A stretch of DNA of 64,000 bases from NCBI GenBank assembly GCA_049340005.1, contig JBMPIY010000007.1; one strand, written 5' to 3'. Shown here one piece after another: positions 19,501 to 27,409 of this stretch. This DNA comes from CAXBDP01 sp963974465 (GTDB taxonomy: Bacteria; Bacteroidota; Bacteroidia; Cytophagales; Cyclobacteriaceae). The translations under genes were made by a program, and so were the position numbers. Within the stretch, counting starts at the first letter, position 1, and each line of letters opens with the position of its first letter. The notes under the pieces were generated by a model. That model saw only the letters and a list, made by a program, of their open reading frames with translations, made no database searches and was not told where the DNA came from.

Positions 19501-20023
19501 CAGTACCATTGGTGTATTCATAGGTTTGGTGGTTTTCCAAATGGACTTTATAGTAATCATGACGATGATTGGTATCATTTCCCTTGCAGGTATTGTGGTA
19601 AATAATGCGATTGTCTTAATTGACTTTATTGAGCTCTCACGCAAGAGAAGAAGAAATGAATTAGGAATAAAGAATGGCGTACTTCCTTATGATGAAATAC
19701 TTAGTTCAATTATTCTTGCTGGTAAAACTCGTCTGAGACCTGTGTTGCTTACGGCAATTACCACCATTTTAGGGTTGATTCCTTTGGCTATTGGCTTAAA
19801 TATAGATTTCATCAAGTTTTTCACTGAATACGATGCAGACTTCTATATGGGTGGAGATAATGTCTTATTCTGGGGACCAATGTCTTGGACGATAGTGTTT
19901 GGTTTATCTTTCGCAACATTCCTTACATTGGTAATTGTACCCGTGATGTACCTAATTACAGATAAGATTAACTATAAATTGGCCGCTAGAAAAAGTAGCA
20001 GACAAGCAAAAGCGGGAGGTTGA
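16592..20023 (+). CDS. RND (HAE1-type) multidrug efflux permease
   Basis: 1143 residues, slightly longer than AcrB (1049). TM1 follows TTLAIDNRITVFVLTILIVI. Two periplasmic porter halves and twelve TM helices are present, with GMLVDNGIVVVENVYR in TM4. The first proton-relay Asp of the family's VDD pair is retained, while the second is Asn. This variant is widespread in HAE1-like pumps of Bacteroidota as far as I recall. The pump would drive drug or lipid export by proton antiport in complex with the two upstream products. A strong hairpin terminator follows at 20159. Confidence 0.95.
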   Translation: MDLNKKKVIKDFGLTTLAIDNRITVFVLTILIVIVGLTAYMNLPKENFPEVSQPTVYIGTSYPGNSPADMENLVTRPIEKEINSITGVDVIRSTSVQDFSSIVVEFVTDTDVTDALQKVKDAVDKAKSELPTDLPADPNVFELDFSEFPILNINLSGGDYSLEQLNEYAEDLEEEIEKLQEISKVEIRGVDEKEVKIHADPFKMDARMVSFSDIETAIGNENVTISGGNILAGNIRRSIRVVGEFTDPKQMEEIVVKREEGDVVYLKDVATVEFDYKEKQNYARLASQPVVMLDVVKRSGENLIEATEKIFNIIEVAKENVLPADLDITITNDQSEQTRMMVSSLENNIISGIILVTLVLLLFLGTRNALFVGVAIPLSMFTTFLILGALGITINMMVLFALIMALGMLVDNGIVVVENVYRLMEEQGLSAYQATKQGVGEVALPIISSTATTLAAFLPLAMWPGIIGEFMKYLPITLIIALGSSLFVALVINPVLIATFMKVDKQGNTHHRKMWIRVIITAIVGAVFIFLKIYWVGNLLILVAVLFPLNVYILMPLMNVFNDRLIPSIERIYLRTLEYALKGIKPYLFFFGTVVMLIFSIGLMAVFTPNVLFFPENEPAYVNVFIEYPVGTDIETTNALALEMEEKVVEVIEPYRAIVKSVVSNVGQGTSDPADMSSVGQGETPHKARITVNFVEFKDRLDLSTSAIMSEIRESLDNYPGVTVTVDKNSDGPPTGKPINIEISGEEFETIVALTDRLRNTINSSGISGIERLRSDLETGKPELLLNIDRESARRFGLSSAMVANEIRTALFGKEISKYKQGEDEYEVYLRLQDEYRYDPDVLLNKNITYRDNNGTMVQVPISSVATAELSSSLGSIRRIDLKRVVTLSSNVLDGYNATVINDQIKDLLIDFPIPAGYTISFTGEQEKQAEEMAFLSNALMIAVFLIFMIIVSQFNKITAPFIIMTSVLFSTIGVFIGLVVFQMDFIVIMTMIGIISLAGIVVNNAIVLIDFIELSRKRRRNELGIKNGVLPYDEILSSIILAGKTRLRPVLLTAITTILGLIPLAIGLNIDFIKFFTEYDADFYMGGDNVLFWGPMSWTIVFGLSFATFLTLVIVPVMYLITDKINYKLAARKSSRQAKAGG

Positions 20024-20158
20024 TACTAATAATGTCAATTTCTGACTTACGATAGAAATATTAAGACATAATGCAACTTTTTATAGTTGAATGTCAGTTT
20101 AATATATGCATGGTGGATATAGCGAGATATTGATCATGTGATGGTTGGTTGGTTGATA

Positions 20159-20210
20159 ATTAGGTTCAAGTTCAGGTGATTTTTCCCGAGACTTGAACCT
20201 AATTTCTTTT
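20159..20210. terminator. Hairpin terminator between efflux operon and M1 peptidase
   Basis: A perfect 13-bp inverted repeat (ATTAGGTTCAAGT and its complement at 20191-20203) is followed on the plus strand by TTCTTTT. It can end the efflux operon, and possibly the convergent peptidase gene as well. Confidence 0.8.
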
Positions 20211-20229
20211 CAACCCAATTTGTCGGAAA

Positions 20230-22113
20230 TTACTTTTCCCAGATATTATTTTCCCTATCTATATCTGCCAATCTTTCAGTAGGATCAATTTCAATTTTAG
20301 CAATTTGATCCATCCCTTTCGATAACTTCAAAGAGTACGTTGGATGCGTCCAAGACCAGCTTTCTGCAGTTATCCAGGTTACACCATCAGCATCTTGAGG
20401 TTTTGCACCACGCATTATTTGCAATGGAATATTATAAACTTCAGTAGTTCCATCCGCATAAGTCACGTACAAATCAATTGGCATTGGGAATAAACCGATT
20501 CGCTCAAGCTCTACACTTGCTATATCTCCCGCTTCTGTCACCTCAGCTATTCCATAATCGATAGTATTCGTCGTGTAAAGCATATATTCCTTGTACCAAT
20601 CTAGTTCCAAACCAGACACTTTTTCCATTACTCTGGTCACATCATTCGGATTCGGATGACGGAATTTCCATTCGTTGAAATATCTTAATAGTCCTTTTGA
20701 CAATGCATCCTCACCGATAACATAGCCCATTTGAGCCATGAATACTGCTCCTTTAGAATATGCCGCTGCACCATAAGCAAAATTGGTATTGAAATGATCG
20801 GCATGAGTACTCATTGGCTCTTCTAATCCACTTTTAGCCAAATTAATGTATCCGCCATAACTTCCTCTATTTGGAAACTGATTATCAGGATTGTAAAGGT
20901 GCGCCATTGTGCGACCACTGGCATAGCTGGTGAAACCTTCATCCATCCAGGCGTAAAGGCTCTCATTACTACCCAGCACTCCTTGATACCAGCTATGAAG
21001 TGCTTCGTGAACTGTAACACCAATCAAACTCCTTAAGCCTCTGTTACCAGTCACTAAAGTAGACATTGGATATTCCATTCCACCATCGCCTCCCATTACG
21101 ACAGAAAACTGCTCGTATGGATACTGACCAAAATTGGCATTGATATAATTAAAAGCTTTTTCAGTAAGCTCTGGCAATTCTGCCCAAGCTTCTTCATTCT
21201 GGCTATTTTTCACATAGAAGAAATGTAGCGTCGTTTTGCCATCCGCCATTTTGCGCTTAGTATGTGTATAATCCGGATCAGCCCCCCACATAAAATCATG
21301 CACATTTGGCGCTTTAAAATGCCACGTTAGTTTTTCTGAATCAGGTCTAGCCACTTCCATTCCCTCATCTTCGTATCCATGACCAATTTCTTGAGGATTC
21401 TGCAAATAGCCTGTTCCACCAATCACATAGCTGCTATCAATAGTTATTTTCACATCAAATTCGCCCCATACACCGTGAAACTCACGTCCGATATATGGAT
21501 TTGCATGCCAACCTTGGTAATCATACTCACTCAATTTAGGATACCACTGCGACATAGAATAATCGATGCCTTCAGCACTATTGCGACCTGACCTTCTGAT
21601 CTGCACCGGCACTTGGCCTTCGAAATCTAAGTCAAAAGTCACGCTTGAATTTGGCATAATAGGATCCGTCAGACTTACTTCTAAGATGGTTCCTACCTCC
21701 TTATTTGGCTGATCTTTTCCATTCATTTTGAGGTTGGAAACTCTTAAGTAACCAATTTCATCATCCGCTAATTTAGAGATTCTATCACCTACCCTTCTGT
21801 CAGGGTCTTGGATAGTTCTTGATCGCATATCCATTGCACTATTTGGCTGGAAAGCGTTGAAATACAAATGGTAAAATACTTTATGCAAAGTATCTGGAGA
21901 GTTATTGTAATATTTAAGACTTTGGCTGCCCGTGTAGCGATGGTTTTCGGTATTCATATCTACTTCCATTGCATATTCAGCACGCTGTTGCCATCTTTTG
22001 TCGTCTTGTTCTTCGACTTTAGCCTCGCCGGCTTGCTGACAAGAAACCATGGTCATAACTGCCATAGCGCAAGCCAGAAAAAGGGTTTTCATTGGGAATT
22101 TTTTTAGATTCAT
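20230..22113 (-). CDS. M1 family metallopeptidase, probable lipoprotein
   Basis: 627 residues. The signal peptide ends at MVSCQQ, consistent with a lipoprotein. The zinc motif HEALHSW lies at about 368-374, with the third ligand Glu in MDEGFTSYASG about 19 residues later. The exopeptidase loop, GAMEN in classical M1 enzymes, reads GGMEYPMSTLV here, as in many Bacteroidota members. The C-terminal part is beta-rich. It would remove N-terminal residues from peptides in the periplasm or at the cell surface. It stands alone, convergent with the efflux operon. Confidence 0.9.
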   Translation of the reverse strand: MNLKKFPMKTLFLACAMAVMTMVSCQQAGEAKVEEQDDKRWQQRAEYAMEVDMNTENHRYTGSQSLKYYNNSPDTLHKVFYHLYFNAFQPNSAMDMRSRTIQDPDRRVGDRISKLADDEIGYLRVSNLKMNGKDQPNKEVGTILEVSLTDPIMPNSSVTFDLDFEGQVPVQIRRSGRNSAEGIDYSMSQWYPKLSEYDYQGWHANPYIGREFHGVWGEFDVKITIDSSYVIGGTGYLQNPQEIGHGYEDEGMEVARPDSEKLTWHFKAPNVHDFMWGADPDYTHTKRKMADGKTTLHFFYVKNSQNEEAWAELPELTEKAFNYINANFGQYPYEQFSVVMGGDGGMEYPMSTLVTGNRGLRSLIGVTVHEALHSWYQGVLGSNESLYAWMDEGFTSYASGRTMAHLYNPDNQFPNRGSYGGYINLAKSGLEEPMSTHADHFNTNFAYGAAAYSKGAVFMAQMGYVIGEDALSKGLLRYFNEWKFRHPNPNDVTRVMEKVSGLELDWYKEYMLYTTNTIDYGIAEVTEAGDIASVELERIGLFPMPIDLYVTYADGTTEVYNIPLQIMRGAKPQDADGVTWITAESWSWTHPTYSLKLSKGMDQIAKIEIDPTERLADIDRENNIWEK

Positions 22114-22188
22114 ATTGTTGATTTTAGGTTGATAGGATAATAATATTGAATAGTATCAACTAAGGCAAAGTTTATTCTTTTAGCGGAA

Positions 22189-22215
22189 ATAAAAAAGGCT
22201 CCAAATTGGAGCCTT
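22189..22215 (-). terminator. Terminator of the NYN/cold-shock gene
   Basis: On the minus strand AAGGCTCC, a five-base loop and GGAGCCTT are followed by a run of T, 25 bp after the stop codon of the upstream gene. Confidence 0.88.
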
Positions 22216-22238
22216 ACGTATTCAAGTCTAATCTATTC

Positions 22239-23144
22239 TTATTCAACTTTTTCTACATTGGTAGCTACATCATAGCCACGTTCATTTTTCTCGATATCAA
22301 ATTCCACCACATCGCCTTCTTGCAATTCATTGAAATCTACATTTACGATATCTGAATAATGGAAGAATAGATTGTTTGGCGGAAATTGGATAAATCCATA
22401 GCCATTTTTGAGACTTAATATCGCTCCTTGCTTGCGTTCTCCATCCGTTGGTTGGGTAACTTCTTCATGCTTAATAGTGGTTTCCGGTACAAATAAGTTG
22501 TTGACCAATGCCTCATTTTTACGCATTCTATTCTCGATAATTTCATGCATAGAAATAGGATAGCTCACCTCTTCTAATAAATCCTGCGAAGTGCGAGTAA
22601 CTACCTTATTTCCTTGATCATTGGTATATTCAAAGTCCCAGCTTAGGATCATCACTTTCGTGCCAAGAGTGTTGAGTTTTCTTACCAAAGGAGCATAATC
22701 ACCATCTGATCCAATCAATACTAAAACGGAGAATTTCTTATATAAAGAAAGCTCGTAAGCTTCTAATGCCAGCCATACATCTATACCCTTTTCCTCTTTC
22801 CTTCCCATATTATATTTGAGCGGGAGGTAATGAGTCACCACTCCTTCTGACATCAATATATCGTCGAATACACGCTCATAATATAGTTGATTGCCTCTTT
22901 GACTGGCTTCTTGGGCATTTAATCTTCCTCTGAAATAATGGGCATCTACTATTTGTGAATGGCGTGGATCAATACCTTCTTCAGTGGCTACTTGATGCCG
23001 AATGAACTGATGCAAACCTGATATGCTTAATCTTCTTTTCCTAGGATGTACGTAGTTGTAATAATTGCTTACGTGTAAAAAATAATTACCATCATAAAAA
23101 ACTCCTATCCTTGTGAGGCCAGGGTTATTAATTGTATTAGACAT
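22239..23144 (-). CDS. LabA-like NYN nuclease fused to a cold-shock domain
   Basis: 301 residues. The N-terminal ~200 residues form a NYN/PIN-like domain: GVFYDGNYF supplies the first acidic residue, KGIDVWLALEAYE the middle one and LIGSDGDYAPLVRKL the third. Residues 236-301 are a cold-shock OB-fold: GAILSLKNGYGFIQF and LFFHYSDI match the RNP1 and RNP2 surfaces. The combination suggests an RNA-binding ribonuclease. LabA-type NYN proteins occur widely, but their targets are mostly unknown. The gene is monocistronic, with its own terminator. Confidence 0.88.
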   Translation of the reverse strand: MSNTINNPGLTRIGVFYDGNYFLHVSNYYNYVHPRKRRLSISGLHQFIRHQVATEEGIDPRHSQIVDAHYFRGRLNAQEASQRGNQLYYERVFDDILMSEGVVTHYLPLKYNMGRKEEKGIDVWLALEAYELSLYKKFSVLVLIGSDGDYAPLVRKLNTLGTKVMILSWDFEYTNDQGNKVVTRTSQDLLEEVSYPISMHEIIENRMRKNEALVNNLFVPETTIKHEEVTQPTDGERKQGAILSLKNGYGFIQFPPNNLFFHYSDIVNVDFNELQEGDVVEFDIEKNERGYDVATNVEKVE

Positions 23145-23465
23145 AAGTTTTTAATTTATAATTGGGGTTTATTTGATTCTAGTAACTAAGATTATATTCA
23201 ATAAAGTACTAATTAAGGTATTTTTAAAAACGGAGCGTTAGTCCTTTTGTTTAAATTCTGATTTTAATTAAATATCTACTCTAGATTGCAATTATAAGGC
23301 TTATTACCAGTAAATAAAAAAACGGTAAACCCTCAACGGCCAAATTATCATAATTGACCTGTATTTCAAGACTTACCGAATTTCTTAGATTCAAATGATC
23401 TCTATTCAAATGAGTTTATCCTGAGAAGGCATTATCAAGCTACTTTCCATGACTCTGAATTATCT
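23145..23465. other. Intergenic region
   Basis: About 320 bp of AT-rich DNA upstream of the NYN gene and downstream of the sigma-linked membrane protein. I see no ORF or strong hairpin; it presumably holds the NYN promoter. Confidence 0.5.
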
Positions 23466-24074
23466 CTATCTATCATTATCTGTTGCTGTTAATTCCACAA
23501 GTAATTCCTGCATTTGAGCCAGAGCTTTATTGTAAAAGCGTAGTACCCAATACGCAAAGCCAAGGAAAAATACCACTCCAATCGGGAAAATTATTGTCCA
23601 AAAATTTGCAATATCATTAAGCGCTTTTCCTTGAATAGAAGCAAGAACTGGGATGATAATGATCATCAAAAACAGCGCAAGCGACACATTAAGCTTTTGT
23701 AGTTTTCGGAAACGTAGTTTTTTGCTTGCGAAGCGTTTCAACAAGTCCAAATGGCTAATAGTCATATCCATATTAGCTGATAATCCTCTTACCGATTTCA
23801 ATGAAATGATGGGCAAAGCAAATAAAAGAAGGATGCTAATAAGTGCGAAAACCTGCATTATTGGATCGGACATTTTTGGCAAGTTCACACTCAAATATGC
23901 GGCTGCCACATAACAAACCAATGTGCCCACATATTCTGAATAGCCAATTTTGTTTAGTTTGGATTTATACTGGTGCTTCGTCATCCTTTCTATCAATTGT
24001 ATATTTTCACTCTTTTGTTTGGCCAATTTCCGGTTCATTTGCTCCCAAGATGTTTTCATTTCTTCTAATTCCAT
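23466..24074 (-). CDS. Membrane protein partner of the adjacent sigma factor
   Basis: 202 residues. The N-terminus is cytoplasmic and helical (MELEEMKTSWEQMNRKLAKQ), followed by about four TM segments around residues 48-63, 73-91, 130-147 and 158-178. I recognise the gene layout, a sigma factor followed at once by a gene of this type, as common in Bacteroidota, but no function is established. It may modulate the sigma factor as a non-classical anti-sigma factor; that is inference. It starts 28 bp after the sigma gene stop. Confidence 0.7.
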   Translation of the reverse strand: MELEEMKTSWEQMNRKLAKQKSENIQLIERMTKHQYKSKLNKIGYSEYVGTLVCYVAAAYLSVNLPKMSDPIMQVFALISILLLFALPIISLKSVRGLSANMDMTISHLDLLKRFASKKLRFRKLQKLNVSLALFLMIIIIPVLASIQGKALNDIANFWTIIFPIGVVFFLGFAYWVLRFYNKALAQMQELLVELTATDNDR

Positions 24075-24102
24075 GCTTACTGATTTTTGGTGATTTGTGA
24101 TT

Positions 24103-24565
24103 TTAATTTCTAATTCGCGAAAGGCGTGTTCCTACATTGGTAATAGATAAGCCCATCACGTCTGCAATCTCCTCATGGCTTTTGCTTTCTAGATAAAGCA
24201 GAATAATACCTCTCTCGAGCAAACTGAGCATTTGAATGTGTTGATAAAGCAGTTGAATTTTTTCTTCCTCCCGCTTATCCAGTTCCTCAGCAAATTGAAG
24301 AAAACTGCCTTCAAGGGGCGTAGTTCTGATTTCTTTCTTCTCCTTTTTCAAAAAGTAGATGGCCGTATTCATCGCCACTCTATACATCCATGTGCTCAAT
24401 TTTGCTTTCGCCTTATAGGATCCAAATGATTTCCAAAGCTGATATAATTTCCTGATACAGATCGTCGGCACAATCGTCTGCATTGAAAGTATAAAGGCTG
24501 CAAACCTTTATGATAATGCCTTCATTCTCTTTGATTACTTGTGTAAACTGCTTGGCAATTTCCAT
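24103..24565 (-). pseudogene. ECF-type sigma-70 factor with a frameshift
   Basis: The minus strand from the ATG at 24565 reads MEIAKQFTQVIKENEGIII and continues to CADDLYQEI, a clear sigma-70 region 2 start. The reading then shifts frame at about 24441-24450 to YQLWKSFGSYKAKAK, LSTWMYRVAMNTAIYFLKK (region 2.4) and a region 4 helix-turn-helix (SLLERGIILLYLESKSHEEIADVMGL). Related proteins would have two residues joining QEI to QLW, so two bases appear to be missing, or one added. This may be a true inactivating mutation or a sequence error. The rest of both frames is well preserved, so any decay is recent. Confidence 0.8.
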
Positions 24566-24660
24566 TTAGTATCAATCCTCAAGTAATTAGTATCTAAAAG
24601 GAGAGAAAAATCACAGTTACCTAAAAAAATATTATAAAAACCTCACAGTCAGAGGGTAAT

Positions 24661-25035
24661 TTATCTGAGCCACCAAGCCCAAAGTATCAATAGTGGATGG
24701 ATAACCACCAAACGAACCCAACCAACAATTGGGTCGAAGCAAAAATCATCGGTGATGCAGCTGTCAAGCTGAATCATATAAACGTGTGATGGAATGAAAG
24801 CTATAAGCATTGCAATAATTCCATAAGCTGAAATCCGTCTGGTCGCAGGAGTAATCATTCCGATGGCAAGTATGATCTCAGCAATACCTGCCAACCAGTT
24901 GATAATTTCATGATTAGGCAAGTAAGGTGGAATAAGCGGGAGGTAAAAATCAGGGTTTATAAAATGATTGATCCCGGCAAATAGATAGAAACCAATAAGG
25001 GTAATCAAGCCTAGATACTTTACTTTCGCTTTCAT
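24661..25035 (-). CDS. DoxX family membrane protein
   Basis: 124 residues from the ATG at 25035. The frame is open 96 bp further upstream, but that extension is not protein-like. Four hydrophobic helices are visible. GFYLFAGINHFINPDFYLPLIPPYLP is the conserved entry of DoxX-like proteins, and GIAEIILAIGMITPATRRISA the second conserved helix pair. The family sits in the inner membrane and is of uncertain role, sometimes linked to redox or sulfur metabolism. It appears monocistronic. An extra GCGGGAGG octamer lies inside the gene. Confidence 0.85.
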   Translation of the reverse strand: MKAKVKYLGLITLIGFYLFAGINHFINPDFYLPLIPPYLPNHEIINWLAGIAEIILAIGMITPATRRISAYGIIAMLIAFIPSHVYMIQLDSCITDDFCFDPIVGWVRLVVIHPLLILWAWWLR

Positions 25036-25494
25036 ATTGTTTGTATTAGTTGGAATTTCTAAGTGATTTGAGTCACCAATTATACAAATTATAAGCAGGA
25101 ATTTTGTCGATTCATTTTTTTCAACCGTCAACTGTCATCCCTTTTTTCTCCATCAACGTTTATTATTTTCCGTTAGTTAAAAATATACACCCAAAAATCA
25201 CCAAAATCGCCACCCAAAATAGTCCTGAATTTCCTTCAATTCCCAAAGCCTAATCAGCTCATTATCCATGTACATTTTGCCCAGTTTCAGCCCAAATTAT
25301 GACCAAATTAACCCACCTCTTTGCAGAAAGTCACTTTTTCAGAAATATTCAAATACTATTATTTTAAATACATAAATTTAAAATATGAATTTTTTTCCAC
25401 TCGATTTTAGCCCATTTTAGTGGGTGTTTACCTTAGGGTTTCCTTGTGCTTTCCTTGTCTTCCCATTGTGCTTTAATTGTACGGAACCTCGCAG

Positions 25495-25594
25495 AAAACG
25501 CATAAAGCGAATAAAACGCAAAAAGTAACATAAAACGAAGAAAACGAATATCACGAAAAATGTGCAATAAACGCATATTGCGAATAAAACGCAC
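25495..25594. repeat. Two copies of an ACGCATA..GCGAATAAAACGCA motif
   Basis: In AT-rich intergenic DNA, a word of about 27 bp (ACGCATA, two or three variable bases, then GCGAATAAAACGCA) occurs at about 25497-25521 and again at about 25568-25593. Shorter ACGAA/ACGC words lie between them. No ORF runs through it. The wider gap 25132-26010 contains no recognisable gene. Confidence 0.55.
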
Positions 25595-25770
25595 ATTCAT
25601 TTTTTTATCCCTAAAGGATTCACCAAATTAGTTCAAAGCCGAAGCAAACCACCCAAAATGGAGGGTGCTGCCAGGCCAAAAAAATACGATGATCATTAAG
25701 CGAAAAACGACTCAAAATCGCAAAATTTCGCCCAAAGATCAATGCCCAAAATGTGTCCAATTTTTTAAAA

Positions 25771-25863
25771 AGACCCGCAAGGTTTCGAAAACCTTGCGGG
25801 TCTCCCACCCCAACTGTTCGACATTTGAAATGTCGTACTCCTGATAAAAAGGATTTGCAATCC
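25771..25863. repeat. Cluster of three palindromes (REP-like)
   Basis: Three short palindromes lie in a row: a perfect 15-bp stem (AGACCCGCAAGGTTT, three-base loop, complement) at 25771-25803, CGACATTTGAAATGTCG at 25819-25835, and GGATTTGCAATCC at 25851-25863. The first could act as a terminator, but no convincing gene ends here. The grouping resembles scattered REP-type extragenic palindromes. Confidence 0.65.
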
Positions 25864-26010
25864 GACTTTCGATAACGAGCGAAAATACTGCAAGCAGGGA
25901 TTAATCAATTTCACGGATTTTTTTCAAGCCTGAGATGTCCCCTTTGTTTTTACAACTCTTATGTGCAGCATTTGACCCTATTAGTGCGGTCAAACTAACT
26001 AAAAAATGAG

Positions 26011-26265
26011 ATGTCTTGCTGTAAATCAATCCCTATTTTTTTGAAAGACTCAGAAGTGGACAAGTCAGGAAACAATACACATCCCAAACAAAGAGCCGAG
26101 AGTGTGGGTATTTTTAGACTTTGGCGGGATTTAGGTTATGCTATTGGTGCAATTCTCACAGGAATAGTCGCTGATTGGTTGGGCTTAAGCACAGCTATAA
26201 TTTTGGTCGCAATGCTCACGATCACTTCGGCAATGGTCATTAAATTTCGGATGACTCGGCAGTAA
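26011..26265 (+). pseudogene. C-terminal fragment of an MFS transporter
   Basis: 84 codons. From about 26065 the protein matches the end of a major facilitator: THPKQRAESVGIFRLWRD, the conserved cytoplasmic loop before the last two helices, then two TM segments. The remaining ten helices are absent and the first 18 residues look like random sequence, so it is a remnant. Its end overlaps the convergent EI24 gene by 26 bp. The upstream 870 bp contain repeats but no trace of the missing part. Confidence 0.75.
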
Positions 26266-27007
26266 TTGGCTTAGACTCTACTGGCACCAAACAAGCGGCA
26301 ACCAAAGACCAAATTGGGCCAAACAAAACCCCTACAAAGGGAATTAAAATCACTAGCTGAAATACAAAGCCATTGGCCATTAAAAAACCAGAGCGCTTAA
26401 GCAGCATGCTGTTACTATCGGCCACTGTAAATCCTAGGTATTCTAATCGATAATCTACCATAGAATAGCCAAAAAAGAAGGACGCCAATAGCATAAGGAA
26501 AATAGGCACTAAAGGCAAAATAGGAGGAAAAAGCAAAGCAAGCAGCAAAACAATTCCAGTTGCTAACAACTCCAAAAAGAGGTTTCTAAGAGCAATCCAC
26601 CCACCTCTAATGACTTGCTTTATGATGCTTCCGCCTTTGGATGGAACGCCCAAAACTTGCTTGAGTATCTTATCAGAAAGAAAGGCTAAAATTGGTGCAA
26701 AAAGAATAAGGATGATGTATCTGTAGAATTTTAGATACAGCCCTAAAACCAGTAATCTAATTACAAAGCTAAGCGTAAATTGAAGAAATGTACCCCATCC
26801 TCCCGCTTCATAGGCAGGGAAAAATGACATAAAATAGTCCACTAATTCGCCGGCAAACTGCCATGCTGCAATTGCCACAAATATGAACAGTATCAAATTG
26901 GCTAAAACCGGCAAAAACAGCCAATGCCATTTTCTTTCCTTCTGAAAAAAAGAAATAGCTCGCCAGTAAGCATTTACAGCGAGCCATATATCTTTTAAAA
27001 TCTGCAA
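26240..27007 (-). CDS. EI24 (CysZ-like) family membrane protein
   Basis: 255 residues. An amphipathic start (LAVNAYWRAISFFQKERKWHWLFLPVLANLILF) leads into four or more long hydrophobic segments, including FFGYSMVDYRLEYLGFTV, a pattern characteristic of the EI24/CysZ family. CysZ mediates sulfate uptake in enterobacteria; whether this Bacteroidota member does so is not known. It lies 6 bp downstream of the rhodanese gene, so a shared transcript and a loose link to sulfur metabolism are plausible. Confidence 0.8.
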   Translation of the reverse strand: MQILKDIWLAVNAYWRAISFFQKERKWHWLFLPVLANLILFIFVAIAAWQFAGELVDYFMSFFPAYEAGGWGTFLQFTLSFVIRLLVLGLYLKFYRYIILILFAPILAFLSDKILKQVLGVPSKGGSIIKQVIRGGWIALRNLFLELLATGIVLLLALLFPPILPLVPIFLMLLASFFFGYSMVDYRLEYLGFTVADSNSMLLKRSGFLMANGFVFQLVILIPFVGVLFGPIWSLVAACLVPVESKPITAESSEI

Positions 27008-27013
27008 GGGTAT

Positions 27014-27322
27014 TTATTCAGTTTCGCCTTCCCAGTCAAGCATTCCTCCCGCAATATTGATCACGTCTTTGAAACCTATGCTTTCCATATAACCACAAGC
27101 TGAGCCACTTCTATTGCCACTGCGACATACTACATGATAGGTCTTTTCTCTTGGCAGTTTTGCAATTTCCTCTGCAAATGCCTGATCCATAATATCAATA
27201 TTTACAGCATTTGGAATATGCCCTGAAGCAAATTCTTGAGGCGTACGGACATCAATTAGGTTCAATTTGCCCTTTTCCTTTTCGTATATTTCTTGAAACT
27301 CCGAAGCGTGTATAGCATCCAT
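27014..27322 (-). CDS. Rhodanese-like domain protein
   Basis: 102 residues, a single rhodanese domain. LIDVRTPQEFASGHIPNAVNI is the CH2A-like motif, and VVCRSGNRSGSA carries the catalytic Cys near residue 65 with the six-residue active loop. Such small proteins move sulfane sulfur in the cytoplasm. It has no signal peptide. It sits between the alanine symporter gene and the EI24 gene, and is probably co-transcribed with the latter. Confidence 0.92.
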   Translation of the reverse strand: MDAIHASEFQEIYEKEKGKLNLIDVRTPQEFASGHIPNAVNIDIMDQAFAEEIAKLPREKTYHVVCRSGNRSGSACGYMESIGFKDVINIAGGMLDWEGETE

Positions 27323-27347
27323 ATTTTTAGATTTTTATAATATTAAA

Positions 27348-27409
27348 CGAATTAAGCGGTATGCTCATCCACTCTTTACGAATTAAGCGGTATGCTCATC
27401 CACTCTTTT
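27348..27409. repeat. Two tandem copies of a 31-bp sequence at the end of the symporter gene
   Basis: The 31 bp at 27348-27378 recur at 27379-27409 with one difference at the last base. The second copy encodes the symporter C-terminus (KRVDEHTA) and its stop codon. The first copy lies just past the stop, so the gene end has been duplicated without changing the protein. Confidence 0.9.
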
